Assembly (NCBI RefSeq): GCF_047511655.1
Contig: NC_133386.1
Location: forward strand, 78,991,501 to 79,055,500
Direction: 5' to 3'
DNA: 64,000 nucleotides
From: Castor canadensis
Taxonomy: Eukaryota > Chordata > Mammalia > Rodentia > Castoridae
The notes below the pieces were generated by a model that saw nothing but the letters and a program-made list of their open reading frames with translations, had not been told where the DNA came from and searched no databases. Shown one piece after another: positions 32,601 to 47,600 of the stretch (position 1 is its first letter; each line of letters starts with the position of its first letter). The translations under genes were made by a program, and so were the position numbers.

Positions 32601-35600
32601 CAGATTTTTATCTTTTGATCCTAAGATAATGTGATATGGAAGAGTTGAACATATCCTATTGGATTTTATGGGTGGAAGAGTAGACAAAAAAAAAGCCATA
32701 TATCAGTAAATGTAGGGAAGTAGGATTACTTTGTGAACAGGCAGATCAGTCACAAAGTGAGAGTACAATAAGCACCCGGGATGGGTTTGAGAGAAGGAAA
32801 AGTATGTAAATTTCAATAAGGGAAGAGGAAGCAAAATACCGGGTGCCAATTAGATAGAGAACTCCATTAGTCACTGAAAAACACCTGGTTCTGTAGTACA
32901 GTACCAAATGAATTATAGTATAGAGACTATTAATACTAGCACTAAATATTCTAAACTTAAGGTGAAAAGCTGTGCTTAGCTGTCTTGTTAAAAAAAAAAT
33001 CAGGATTTAAAGTTGGAAGAGTAAAAACTCTCTGTATCACAGGCTGTTTAAGAGTAGAAGCCAGAAACGTAGAATGACATTCTAATAATAATATAAGATT
33101 TAACAAAATATATTATTTCTGATTCATAAAATAATTTTTATTTCAGAAATCCTAACTTGAAAGGACAAATTTGTTTTTAGATTTCTTTTAAGATATTTGT
33201 GATGCAGCTAAATGAGATAATGGCCTTTGCATTCCTTTTTATTTTTTCTGACAGGCCTATTGTGTTCATAGAACTCTCTGAGTGATCTAAGGATATGTCT
33301 AAATATTTAGAGCTTATAGTTCAGCTCATAATTTTCTTATATTTCTGAGGGGCTTGACTTTCCGGAAAATGATTCCAGGATTCCTTTCTTTGATACTCAT
33401 CTTTTTATATCCTAAGTATAACTGCAAATAATTTTTAAAAATGAGAAAAAAGACTTTTAAGCAGTATGAAGGTAGAGTGAATATAATTAATATTAGATGC
33501 ATTGAAAATAATCAAACTATGTCCTGGGGTTAGGTATGTAAGTACAAACATTTAAAACTGCTGTTGGTTTCTTGTTACTGCTTTTTGATGATACAGTTCA
33601 ACCATTTCAGTATTCTTGTCTTTAGGAGTATGTGAATGTCTGATCGTGTGCCAGGAGGCAGGCAGAGTATTGGGAAGAAGAAGAAAGGAAGTGGGAAAGA
33701 GAAAAATTTGAAAATAAATACAAAATTGTTTAATGCCATATATGATATCAAAGAAATATTTGATAAAATCAGATATACAACAGACATAGTACTTTTCCAC
33801 TGTGTATCAATAACCTTATTTAAAAAAACTAGATCTTTCTGCTGCTTTTATTAATAGTACATATTACTTTTTGGTAATCTTTAAGTTGCATATTGTAGTT
33901 GTTTGGTATTTCATTAAATTACAAAATGAGAGACAATCATTTTTTGTAATTAAAGACTTAAAACTTATATTTTCTTTGTTTATTCTATAGATTCTATTCT
34001 TCATTTAATCTATTCTATAGGTAGCACATATTTAATTGCCTTCTTTGTTCTTTTCCCATGTAAGGGTTTGTAGCCATAATTTAAAATAAGTATTTTTTAT
34101 TTTTATTATAGAAAACTTTAAACAGAGAATAGTATAGTGAATCTCCTTGTTCCCATCATGTTGTATATGCAGTTAACAATATTGTTTTTTTTTGTTGTTG
34201 TTGTTTTTTTTGTTTAACACAAAGAACTTTTTAAGAAATTTTCTTTTGTTTACCCCTAGGTGGTGCTTTGTAAATTTCACTCGGTGTTTCTGTCTCAGAA
34301 AGGGCAGGTTTACACCTGTGGTCATGGTCCTGGAGGACGGTTAGGCCATGGAGATGAACAGACATGCTTGGTAATAAAAAATGTCATTATAGAGTTTAGG
34401 TAACTTCTGTAAAACTGACAGACTGGAAGCTTTGACTAATTAAGTTTACCCTCATCTCCCCAACTGTGTGGAAAAAATATACCAATTGATAATAGACTAA
34501 AAGAAATCAGTTCCCTGGAATATAACGTTCAAATTAAGTACTTGAATACAAAGTAAAAGTATAAAAGAAATATTTTCCTTACAACAAATAATGAGTCAGG
34601 AAAATACATAAGCTAGTAGAAAAAAACTGGTAAAAAACTTTTCCTGAAGACATCTAGGTTTTTTTTTATTTTCAGTTTTGTATTAAAATATCTGTGGCCT
34701 AAACATTGGCCCAGTATTTTCATTGTATAATTACAAAATTGATTTTAATGGTACTGAAACTTACTGGTAATTAGAAAAAAACTACACTTTATTATATGTC
34801 AGAAATTTGGCTCACTAGATTAGTTTTAGGATTTTTTTTTTTGAAAGAATTACTAGTATATTTTTCATCTACTAAAGAGTGCTTTAAAAAGGAGAGAAAG
34901 CTATAATGATAGCTTCCATTTTTGAATGTTTATTAATTCTAGTTTTTATTTTTATGTTTTGTGCATTATTACTGTCTTGAGCCTCATAACAACCCTGTAA
35001 GACGCAAGCATTATCTTTATTTCATGAATGATGGTAATACTAATAAAGCACTTACCTGTTGGTTGCTTAGTTTGTTTTCAGATGAGGAAAATTAGGTGCA
35101 GATAAGTTAAAAATTTGATTGAGATCAAATAGCTAGTAAGTGGCTGAAGTAAGATTTGAACCTAGGATATATGATAAATATGTTTGGTTACTCACTAAAG
35201 GGAAGTGTGTATTCACAGTGTTTCCCCCAGTATTCCCCCAAATACTTTAAAGAGCTCCCTTTATTCATACCAAACGAATTTGTATTTGGAATATGGTAAA
35301 AGGGCTTAAAAATCACTTGAATTATTTTATTGAAATTTTTTACTATGCTTATATATATTTTGCTCACAAATCAATGACCATATAGTGTTAAACTATATTT
35401 TATTAAACTATGGTATCAAAGAACCACCCTTTGATGAAATGTAGAGTTTACCTGTGATAGATAAAGCTATATGTCAGTCATACAATTTTGGATATAGTAT
35501 CATCAGATTCTATTTGCATTTTATATAAATGGTTAATATAAGCAAATGTATTACAATAAAGTTTATTTTATAGGTTCCCAGGCTTGTGGAAGGACTGAGT

Positions 35601-38600
35601 GGTCACAGTTGTTCCCAAGTTGCAGCTGCTAAGGATCATACTATTGTATTAACTGAAGATGGATGTGTTTATTCATTTGGTCTAAATACTTTTCATCAGT
35701 TAGGAATTATTCCTCCATCTTCCAGTTGTAATGTACCCAGACAGGTAAGCCTCTTTTTTTAAACAATAAGATAACTATTTGCTATAAAACCTATATGGAC
35801 AAAAAGGTTGATAGAGCAACTATTTTTACTTAGTTAACTTCACCTTCAATGGTATATGCACATATATATTCTTAGGAGAAATTAAGTATAGTACAAATTG
35901 ACATTGTTTGGAGTAAGAACAAAGCACTTGGGAAGTTAAGTACCAAATTACTGTAGATTCACCTTTTAAGTATTAATAAGAAGAGGGAGAACCTGGTTTG
36001 TTCTTTCTGTTTTTTTGGGCTTTTTATTTTGCTGTTGGGAATTGAAGCCAGGGCCTCACACATGCTAGGCAAGTGCTCTACCACTGAGCCGTTTGCTCAA
36101 CTTCATATTTAATTGGGTTAGAAACTTAAAAGGTTTGGGCTGGGGACATGGCTCAAGTGGTAGAGCACCTGCCCAGAAACTTAAAACAATTTTTCATTCT
36201 TGAGAAACATATATGAAATTTATCAATACAACATGGACCTGTGCAAATAAGGCACTAAGAAACCCAAGTTTTATTTGCTTCATTAAATCTTCCTCTGCAC
36301 AAATGACACACCTGGTAAATTGGTATGAGAGGACATAGCTCCAAAATCTACCATTCTTTGTCACTTTCCCATTCCCATCTGCAGAGCTGCCACCAAAAGG
36401 TGCTGTTTCCCCAACTCAGGAATCTAGTACATAGAATTGGGATTAGTGCTCTCAGTTTATTAGAATTGTCGTTTCTAACAAATGTTTTTACAGCTAATAC
36501 AGTTTTGCATTTTAGATGTTAAAGTTCTGTATTGTTTTAATCCTGTGGATTTAAAATTATTATTAGATATACATTTGTATTAAGTGTTTAAATCTGCCAG
36601 TTTCCTGTTTTGTATGATTAATGAATCAGTGGCATTGCCCCATAATTTTGGGGGTTAGTCTCCAATCTGATACTTTTTAGAAGATCCATATTCCTCAATG
36701 AACATGGAATTTGTGGATATTGTATCTTTTTTTTTTTTTTTCCTGACTTTGGTGAACGGTGAGGTATATTGTGATATTTAATCATTTTATAGGCATAGCA
36801 TGTAGATTTTAGTCCTGTTTTTAGTCTCATTATATGGATACCTTGGAGTCCTGGGTTGATATGGACATATTTAATATTCTTAACTGGGGAGTTTTGATTC
36901 CCAGACATCAATTGGCAGTGACAGCAGACATTCTTTAGTTGTTACAATAGGAATGAGATAGTGGTGCTACAGCCAATTACTAGGTAAGAGTCCAGCTGTG
37001 TTGCTTACCATCCTATAGCATACAAGTTAGTCCCTCACAACCAAGAATCATCTGACTCAAAATGTCAGTAGTGTGACTGTTGTGAGATCCTGGATATGTC
37101 AAATTTAAAAGTACTGCATTTTCTGAGAATGACTGTTTTGTACCTTGCAAAAGAAGCAAACAAAAAACATAGCCCATAGTTTAATGATTTGGTTTTTATA
37201 CCATGCTAATTTTCTGCTGACTGAAAGTGGCTGCATTGGAATGTTTTGTGTTCTGAGAAGGGTTTGGGTCTCAGTATGAGTGCCAAGATCTGTTAGCAGT
37301 GACTGCCATTAGCACTTGAGAAGATGGTAGTAGTAAGAATACCAGATATTTTACTGTATCTTTGAAAAAATTGTACTAGATCACAGATATATAATAAACT
37401 ACAGTCTTGTGTTTTTTTGAATAGATGCAGGCAAAATATCTGAAAGGAAGGACAATCATTGGAGTAGCAGCAGGCAGGTTTCATACAGTGCTATGGACCA
37501 GAGAAGCTGTTTATACTATGGGACTAAATGGTGGACAACTGGGTAAGAAATCCTTCATGGCAATATCTAAAAAGTAAATTGGGGCCTTACAACAGGTGTT
37601 TTATGATTTGTTTATTTGTGTAATTTTTTAGGTTATTTGCTAGATCCCAATGGAGAAAAGTGTGTAATTGCCCCTCGGCAAGTCTCTGCTCTTCATCATA
37701 AGGACATCACTCTGTCTTTGGTTGCTGCAAGCGATGGGGCAACGGTCTGTGTTACCACAAGGGGAGATATTTACTTACTTGCAGACTACCAGTGCAAGAA
37801 GATGGCATCTAAGTATGTGCATTATGAAAAAGAAACATAACTTTAATGATAGTTCACGTTTTCCAACAAATATTTGAGTGCTAGCTTTATGTTACGGGTA
37901 GTAAATGTTAAGTGAAAAAATTGGGGAGGAAGTCAGGAATTTTTGCCTTTGATGATCTTTGTCTTTTGGCAAGGATTCTGTGAATAAGATTTCTTTGTAA
38001 GTTGTAAAATAGTATTTCTGAGTAATACTTAACATACAGTTAAATATCACCTGGTAGGGTTTTTTTTTTTTTAATGCATGTGGTACACAGTACTAGATTA
38101 ATCATAATTATTGGTTTGTGACACTCATCATTGACTCATCTGTATCCTTTATATATTTATTTATTTTAAAGAAATAATTTATACCATAAACCCTGTAGCC
38201 AAGCTAAGTGTTTATATCTAACTGATACATATTTTATCTTTGTGTTTGCATAATCTGTTGTTACCTGAAAGCATGTTATAGTAGTATGCACTGGTAATTG
38301 AAAAGTTAGAATAGAGAATCATAAGGTTTTAAGTATGGATGACTTTGCCAGTTGTAGTTTCCTGTCTTTCATTTATAAGCCTTACTCATGTTTCACCTGT
38401 GATTTCATTTTGAATGATAGTAAGGAACGAGTGCTTAAAAGTAATTGTGAAGTAATCCTGTGTTTTTAATGTATTTTCATCTTTTATAGTGGATTCAGCT
38501 GTGTTTGTTTTTACAGTGGTGTTTTGCTACTTAAACTCACTGTGTCATTCCAGTGTATTCAACTTTTATTGAAAACATTTTTCTTTTCAGACTAGTATTT

Positions 38601-41600
38601 CATTAGGTCAGATAATATTTTATTATACAGCTGCAGTAGTAAATACAAGTACAGAAATAATCCTTTGCACAAATACAACTGATTCCTGGAAAAAAATAGC
38701 TCAACTAACGAAAATAGTTGTGGGCAGGAATTCTAGAGAATAGCTATCTAACTTTTCAAGCAATTAGGGATTAAAATTTAAATGTAACAAAATAGGCTTT
38801 TGCTCATTTTGTGAGCAGATATGACCCATGATGTCAGCTCATGAGCAGAAAATGTCAAACATCAGTTTGTCATAATTTCTCTTCTCTATATAACAGAAAG
38901 ATACTTTTGATATTAATTTAGGTCACATTTTAGTTACAAAAAATAACTGAATGTATGAAAATATTAACATGTGTTCTTAGAATTGATTATTAGGCTTTTT
39001 TCTGAGTACTAGGTTATTTGTGGGATATTAGGTGTATTTTTAGTTAGCATTTAAGATTGCCCTTATTTTATTAAATTACATAAATTTAACTTGTATCCAG
39101 TTTTTCACTAAGAAAATTCTTTTGTTACAACTCTTTTGTTATGGTATAGTAATTTAAAAAGAATTTTTTTTTCCTTTAATGCAGGAATCTCTGAATTAAA
39201 TAATCCCTGAAAGGGAGACCAGTCATTGGAGTAGCAGCTGGCAGGTTTCACACTATGCACATAGATATACTATAAAGTGAAATGTGGGGCTAATGGATGA
39301 GGTATTATTAGCAATAGTGATGACTTTCATAGTAGGTGTATCTATTTAAATTACAAATTAAACATTTCTATTTCATTTTGAAGTTAAAATTCTTTTTATT
39401 TTAAAATGTAGATTCTCTTAGGTTATAAAATCTTACCAGTTATTTAAACTGAGTCGAATGTGTGCATTAGCAAGTGGAGTTTAGATATTTAGCATGTGTA
39501 TCTATGTTAGTAAAGGCTTTGAGAGGAAAGAACTTCCCATAGAAAGAAACAGCAATCTCATTTAGGAAAGGAGGAATTGGAAATCCAGAGACTAAATCAT
39601 CTTATTTCACCTTTCATAATAATTGCCTATTGATTATTGTTTGAACAGATATTTCTTTAACTTAAAATGTATGTATTTTAGAGAACATGGGATTTTTTTT
39701 TTTTTTCCCCTGAACCAGACAACTGAACTTGAAAAAGATTCTTGTGTCTGGGGGTCGTATGGAATACAAGGTTGATCCTGAACATTTGAAAGAAAATGGG
39801 GGTCAAAAAATCTGTATTCTTGCAATGGATGGTGCTGGAAGGGTAGGTATATATTTATGTAAAAGTATAGTAAACTTTTCTTAAGTGACAGTTATAAGAG
39901 ACCTGGTCGTATGAAAATGTATTGCCATGTTAGTGACAATTTCCATTCACTTGGTTTTGCTACTTATTTTTGACATCTAACACTAATTAGTATGGGGCTA
40001 GTATTTCAGAGCAAGTGTGACAACATTTAATCTAATATTGCACAGTGTTGTCTTAATCTAATTTGAAATTTCATTTATTTTTAAAATGAAAATAAAGAGT
40101 TTGAATTATTTGATACATACATTGAATATTGGTAAATGATGTTGAATTGCATAGATATAGAGATGAAGAAATGTAAAAAGTAAACAGGAAATATTGCAAA
40201 TTTGGTGTATAACTGGAAAAATTTCCCTGAGATTTGGTTTTATATAAATGTACACATTATGAACATGTGCAGAGATTATAACTAACCACATCATATATAA
40301 AAGATAAAGAATATCTTTGTTAGAGTTTAATTTTAGTTCCTGGTGCATATATCAGTATGCTTCTCTAAAAAACTGCATATTTAGAATATAATTTTAAATT
40401 ATGTATTTAAATACATACTTGAATTAATTTATTGATAATTATAAACATACTATACATTAGAACACTGAAAATATACACTGTGGCTAGAAAAACACAGCTT
40501 TCTGTCTTTTGCTTATAAAACAAAGATAGTAACAAAGTTTTGTGAGATTTAAAATGTGATGTAAAATTTGACATTTTAGAAATTGAAGAATTAATCGTAA
40601 AGCTCCATTTACTGGTTCATTATAAATGGTATACATTACTTCCATTTGTCATTTTAATGGAAGGAACTAGATCTTTTTGTGTGAATAACTTTTGTGTGGC
40701 AAATACCTTGTAAATTTGATTATGTAGGAGTTAGACTTCTAAAAATCAGTGGTTTTAGTTGGGGCTGGTGTTGCATGCCTGAAATCCTAGAACTTGGGAG
40801 GAAGAGGCCCGCCTGGGCTGCACAGTGAAACCTTATCTAAAAACAAACAAACTAAAAATTCAGCAGTTTTAATTTTTCAAATGAAATCATGCTTGTAATG
40901 CTAACATGGACAGATGAAAGGGTTGTTCTCTGGATAAAGCTGGATCGGGAAGCCTAATACCACATCTGTGATCTCCTTTTTCCTTCACAATAATCCCTCA
41001 TTCTTTGAGACTGCTAAGTTTTGCAGAATCACTTGGAACCATTGAACTTTATAATAAGTTTTCTTTCTCTTAAGATTCTTGTTTTGTTTTTGGCAGTACT
41101 GGGGTTTGAATTCAGGGCTTCACGGTTGTTAGGCAGGTGCTTTACCACTTGAGCCACTCCGCCAGCCCAAGATTTTGGTTTTAGTTTTATAATTGAATTA
41201 TGCATGCATATACTTTTTTCTTGAGAGTAAAGTTTGGATTTACGTAGAGTGATTTTTCAAACTTTTTTGAAATAGATGACTGTAGCCAACCTTACATCTA
41301 TGATTTGGCTTTAAGATCGTAGCATTATCTTTTTACTTCAAACAAGTCATACTGAAAATTACATCTTAAAAGAAATGTCTTTGAAATAATTTTTAATGCT
41401 TCATGCTTGCTTAGTGTACTTTCCTGAAAGACAGTTCTTTAAAATCATCTTGACTTACATAGTATGTATCTCTTCTTGTGGGAGAACGATTATTGAAACA
41501 TACTAATTAAAGTTTTTGCTTTGATTATATTATTTCTTGATTTCACATTTTGGTTGTTCAGATGCTATATTGCTTTATATTGTGGTGTGATTTGGTTTTG

Positions 41601-44600
41601 GTTTAGGTATTTTGCTGGAGATCAGTCAGCAGTTCTCTGAAGCAGTGTCGATGGGCCTATCCACGCCAGGTCTTGATTTCTGATATTGCTTTAAACAAAA
41701 ATGAAGCTCTGTTTGTCACACAGGATGGAGAAGGATTTAAAGGCAAATGGTTTGAAGAGAAAAGAAAGAATTCTGAGAAGAAAGGTTAGTTCATATATGT
41801 GAATAGCACATAAAATATCTTTTAGTTAACCTTGAATTTAACAAGTATTATTAGGTTTTAGCCTTAGATACTTACATATTTTATCTTTGTGATTAGTTTG
41901 TTTAATGACTATGTCCTATTAGATGATAAATTCAGTGATGACAAGGACTGTGACTGTTTCACTATATCCTTAGCATTTGGCATATTTGCTGGCACATTGT
42001 AGTCCCTCATTTAGGAATGAATAAATTAGTTATTATACTAAAAGTATATAGTAAGAATGTTTATGGTTATTTAAAAATTATCAGTATATTATTATATCAT
42101 AAAGCCAATAGAAATAATTTTGCATAATGTATTAATTTGTTGTATTTTATTTCTTTATAGATTACTCAAGTTGTAAACTTTTCAGGTATATTTACTATTC
42201 ACCAGATACAGGACAAGGCTTTAATTATATAAAAATAATATAAGATGAGCCCTGTTCTCAGGCACTCACAAGACTAGACATTAATCTACATATTTATAGT
42301 TCAGTAAGACAGATGCTAATATACACATAATAAGTTTTTTAAGAGCATAGACATTGGAAAAACTGGGGGTTAGGGGAAGTTAGTAAACCCCCCTAAAACT
42401 GAAATGGAGTAAATTTGAGTGAGTAACCAGAACACAGGGTTTGTCTTACAAATTTTGGAAGTCCTTAGCCATATTTAGTAATCTGAAACTGAATTCATGT
42501 CCTCATTATCCCACATCTGCCCTTGTAGTGTTTTCTAGCCTAATAAATGGCTATCATTGACAACCCATTTTCCCTCCCTCATACATCTAATCGGTCACCA
42601 AATTTTGTTACTCTTTCTCAAATGTTTTGAAATTCTTTGTATTCTTTACTTTTTAAAAAGTGTCTATGCTACAGCAAGAATCATTTCTTTAAAAATTTCA
42701 TGTTTTGGTGGAAGCACTGTATACTTTGCTTTCATAGCCTCGATTTGAGTTGTGATGATACAATCATTTGTTCAGTGTCTGTTTTCCCTGCTAGACTGTG
42801 TATGTAATGATGGTAAAAACATGTCCTATTCATTACTGTTCCACTATAGATAGACTCATGATCATTGTATCACAGTAGCACAATGTAGTCATTCAAATAT
42901 TGCTGAATAAATGTAAGAAAGGGAGAAGAGAAAGCAGGGAGCAAATAAACAAGATAATGAAGACAGTAAGTTTGTGTATTGTAAGGCAAGTTGAAGTTGA
43001 ATTTGAATTGTCTTTTAGAAAGATAACTTTGCAATATGGAGGGTATGTTTGTTGACAGAGATGAAATCACAGCTAATTAATAATCACCCCACCAAAAGTT
43101 GCCTGTATAATATAAGAAGTGTGTAGTGCATAATGGTCGAAGACAGGATGTAGTTCTTCAGAAGGACTTAATGTGTAATAATTTCAGTAAAGACTGATTA
43201 ATGGCAGTTTTATTTTCTTTTTTAGCAGACATTTTATCAAACCTACATCATTCCTCATCAGATATGTCTTGTATCTCTGATACAAATAGTGTGTATGAAA
43301 GAATTCGACTTGAGAAACTTACTTTTGCCCATAGGGCTGTTGGTGTCAGCACAGATCCAAGTGGATGCAACTTCGCAATTCTGCAGTCAGATCCTAAAGC
43401 AAGGTATAACTGCCTGAGTTTTCTTTTGTTTTCAGTAGCTCCTGGTGCATATTTAATTGAAATGCTATTACCAAGTACTGTAGAGACCTTAGACAAATAA
43501 ACATGTTACTAGGGTAATCTAAAGCTAGAATTTGTTGCACTGGGAATGATGAGTGTTTCTTTTAGACTGTAAACTGATGCTAAAAATATTGAAGATGTAT
43601 ATACATGCCTACATAAAATTTGTCTTTAGTGCTTTAAGGTATACTCCAGATTCTCAAATTCTGAGAAATATATTATAAATATTTATTAGGTACTTTATAA
43701 TATTTTCATACAAAAGAAGAGCTATATGGAATCATCTGTAGGACAGCATTCTAGTACAAATTATATTTAAAGAGAGGTAGGTTAAGATAGACATTAAGGG
43801 TACAATTGAAGAGGGAAGAAAGCCAGCAAGTGAGTGACCATCCATGCTGGTTTGCCCAGGTCTGTCTCTCACTGAAAGTTTCATCTCTTGAGAAAAAGCC
43901 TCAGTCCAAACCAAATCGGGAAGATTTATCCCTCTGCCTAATAGGGTGAAATATATAGATTGGGAAGATGTGATTGCATTCTTATACCACTGAAAAAACC
44001 AGTCATAGACTGATTTTATGTCTTCCTATTTTATTTTTATTTGAGTGTCTGACCTATTGAATGTACAGCCTGGAGTATTTTCTCAGACCTCTGTTTGTTC
44101 TTCACTTCTAAAATAAAAGATAAATAATTGAGGAAACATTTGGGGACTCTACTTTTTACTTATTTTTAAAATGATTTTAGTTATGTGTTTAATAATTTTA
44201 AGAAACAGCCATTTGAATTTACATTGCCCTAACATTTCTTTGTAGAAATACAGAATATTATTTTCAAAGAAAAACTTAGTTCTTGTCATTTTAGTATGAA
44301 AAGAAAAATATAAAAAAGAATGGAAAAAAATTAAAGGTTAATATAATACTTTGCACAAATGATATATTTTGGGAATTACCAAATTAAAATGTTTCTCTTT
44401 AATAAGCAATAAAACACTTAATTTTCAAGGGAATCAGCTGGAGTTGCTTTTCTCTCTCATTTTCTTAAAAATAATAATTACCTTTGCTTCATTTCTAGCC
44501 TTTATGAAATTCCAACTGTGTCCTCCTCGTCCTTTTTTGAAGAGTTTGGCAAACTGTTGATGGAAACAGATGAAATGGACAACATCCATGATGTGACATT

Positions 44601-47600
44601 TCAAGTTGGCAATAGACTCTTCCCTGCACATAAATATATTTTGGCAGTGCGTTCTGACTTTTTTCAGAAATTGTTTCTTACAGATGGTACCACTTTAGAA
44701 TTTACAGATGTTTACCGTAAAGATGAAGATTCTGCAGGATGTCATCTCTTTGTGGTAGATAAAGTTCACCCTGATTTGTTTGAATATCTTTTGCAATTTA
44801 TATATACAGATACTTGTGACTTTCTAACTCATGGCTTCAAACCAAGAATGCTCCTGAACAAAAAATCAGAAGACTATCAGGACCCTCTGAATTGCCATAT
44901 GAATAAAATGAATTGTCATGGAGATGATAATCAGAAGTCAGCATTTGAAGTTTACAAAAATATTCAAGTCCATACAATTAGTGAAAAGCAGAAAAGCAAA
45001 CCCAAATCTTCTAAAAAAGGAAAAGGTATTGGGGAAGATGATCCTGTAAGAATGTTACAAAATGCTGCAAAGAAATTTGGCCTCAGTAATTTGAGTAGTA
45101 GGTATGACTCTTCCTTAATACATATCTGTTCTTATATTTACTTCATTAAATCCTCCTTTTAAGTTTCGGGTTTTTTGGTGGTACGGGATGGGGGGAGTGG
45201 TGAATTTTCTCAGGGCATAGGGCTTGCTAGATAGGTATGCTACCACTTGAGCCTCTCCACCATTCCAAATATTCTTTCATGTTTTTTTTTCCTTTTTCCC
45301 TTTCCTACTCCCTCTTTTCTCAAACCTCTCTTTTTGGGAGCGGTACATGCATAGGTATGTTTTGTCTTTATTTCTGGTAGAGTTATCTCTGTGAGACTTC
45401 CTGGTTTGATTATTAAAGGATAGGATCAAAGTGGTAAGCAGTGTATTGTGCTGAAAAGATCTTTGATAATGGAAAAACCTCCAAAGTATATGCTTTCTAG
45501 CTTTACTATTTCTGGGGGTAAGTTTCTTCACACCGCAGTTTTTCTGTCTCTCTCTCCCTATAAAGTAATTGTAGGGATAATATTTACTCACTTCATGTTG
45601 CTGGTAAAGCTTTGTCATACAGCATATGTAAGTGTCCAACACAGAGTCTGTCACATTATAAATGAAATTCTTTGGTATTTTCTCTTTTTTTAAGGCATTT
45701 ATGTTGTTTGTGGCAGTATGACCTTGTGTTGTGGGGTGGGAGCAGTGAATGTTTCCTATTTAAAAATAGTGAAGGACTTTGTGGTCTGGAATTGATTTTT
45801 GTTTTGCCAATAATGATATTTGACTTTGAATTTTAATTAAAATTGAAGAAGTTAGATTTATTTTATCTTTGGAATAGAGGTGTATTGTACTTTTTTAGGA
45901 GGTAAGATATTTTCAGATGTAAACTTATTTGTTGGATTTTTTTGTTGTGTATTTGTTTATCTTGATAGGAGAATATATCTGCCTATGATTAATTTATATC
46001 TTTTCTTGATAGGTTAGATGGGGTCAGATTTGAAAATGAAAAAATTAATGTTATTGCCAAGAAAACTGGCAATAAACTGAAGCTAAATCAGAAAAAATGG
46101 TAAGGAAATGAGGATAAACTCTTCATATCTAGATTTTCGCACACAAGTGTGGGAATAGATTTCTTGCCACATATGAAAATGTGTAGGTAGATAATTACCT
46201 TTTCCAATCTTCATTTCTGAACATGTTCAGCCACTGAGTTAATGGATAAAACATTAACTGCTGAATAAGACATTGAAGGAGTTCATTCTTTCTGATTACT
46301 TTCTAAAGAAGAGAGGAATTTTTTAATTTTAATTTTTTTACTTGAATTTTGTGTCTTGTTATAATTGCCATTTAATATAGACCAAAACAAACTATGCATT
46401 TTTGTCATTATGATTATTTCCTTTAATATAAATTTTCCAGGAATAAAACTATTTTAAGATGTTTGTTATTGAAAATTTTGTGTTAGGTATTATGCAGATG
46501 AAAAGTTTGGGCAAAGAGACATTGTGGAGATTTCTAGACTGTGCTTGGCGCATGATAGGATATATAAATAAGAGAATTAGAGCTTTGACACTTATCATAA
46601 ATACACTTTCTGGAATAGAAAAGGAAAACCAGAAGAAAGACATTTTTGAATATATATCTGTACTCAGTTCCCTTTTCAAATACCTTTATTATAAGGCAAT
46701 TACTATCTTCCCTGATGTGGAGGGAGATAAAGTAACTATTTGCATGCATATCCACAAGGTTTTTATTCTATAAGCGAAGATGAAAAGTTAAGACAAATCT
46801 TTTAATGTACTTATATTTTATTATTTAAGTATGTGAAGGAATTTCTGTGTTTAATTAAACTTTTTTTCTCTCTTTTTTGTTTTCAGTTCATTTCTGTGTG
46901 ATGTAACAATGAGGTCAGTGGATGGAAAGGAATTTCCTTGTCACAAATGCGTTCTTTGTGCTAGACTTGGTGGGTACACTTTTTGTTAGCTGAGGATTTG
47001 TTTTAGTATTGCTTCACTGTTCTTACTGCATTAAACTTTTTTTCTTTCAGAATATTTTCATAGTATGCTGAGTAGCTCATGGATTGAGGTGAGATTTAAA
47101 TAGAAAGTTGCTTATACCAGTAAATGCACTTCTTTATATTTTTGTGAAATTATATTCTAAAGAAATTCAGAATTAGAACTTGATATTTTAGCCCAGTTTT
47201 TCATTTGTATTGATCTTATGTTTATGCTTAAGTTTGCTAGAAAATAGCAACAATAAGAATTAAAATTGTTGCTAAAACTGCTTAAATCAAAATTTTCCCA
47301 TTAGTATTTGGAAATGTATTAGGAGTTGCCAGTGTGTTTCTTGTATCAATATTTCTTTATTCCTTTCTTATAAGATGTTTTAAATTATATATATCCCATT
47401 TTAGCTTCGTGTGTTTAAGTGTCTTTGATGTTATTTCCTACCCAGACTTTTATCAGTAACTGAAATTAGAATATGCTAGTATTATTTAAAATTAATTAAT
47501 TTGTTACATTTTATCTTATTTTACTTAGGCTTCCAGTTGTGCAGCTCTGGAAATGCCAATACATTCTGAAATACTGAAAGTCATTTTGGACTTCCTCTAT

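Larger units (their letters stand above)
30132..34259 (+). other. IBTK: IBTK intron after coding exon 3
   Basis: 4.1-kb GT-AG intron. It holds an ID/7SL composite SINE, an MaLR LTR and ancient L1-like text near 34,085-34,180. I recognise nothing in 31,450-34,080. Confidence 0.8.
35745..37424 (+). other. IBTK: IBTK intron after coding exon 5
   Basis: 1.7-kb GT-AG intron with two oppositely oriented ID-type SINEs close together (36,019-36,106 minus; 36,137-36,175 plus). The remainder is not recognised. Confidence 0.8.
39843..41606 (+). other. IBTK: IBTK intron after coding exon 8
   Basis: 1.8-kb GT-AG intron with a 7SL-like SINE (plus) and an ID-type SINE (minus). 39,900-40,760 is AT-rich and unrecognised. 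Confidence 0.8.

Noticed and set aside
44434..44631. Minus-strand frame opposite the IBTK BTB1 exon
   Set aside because: Shadow of the real exon on the other strand.
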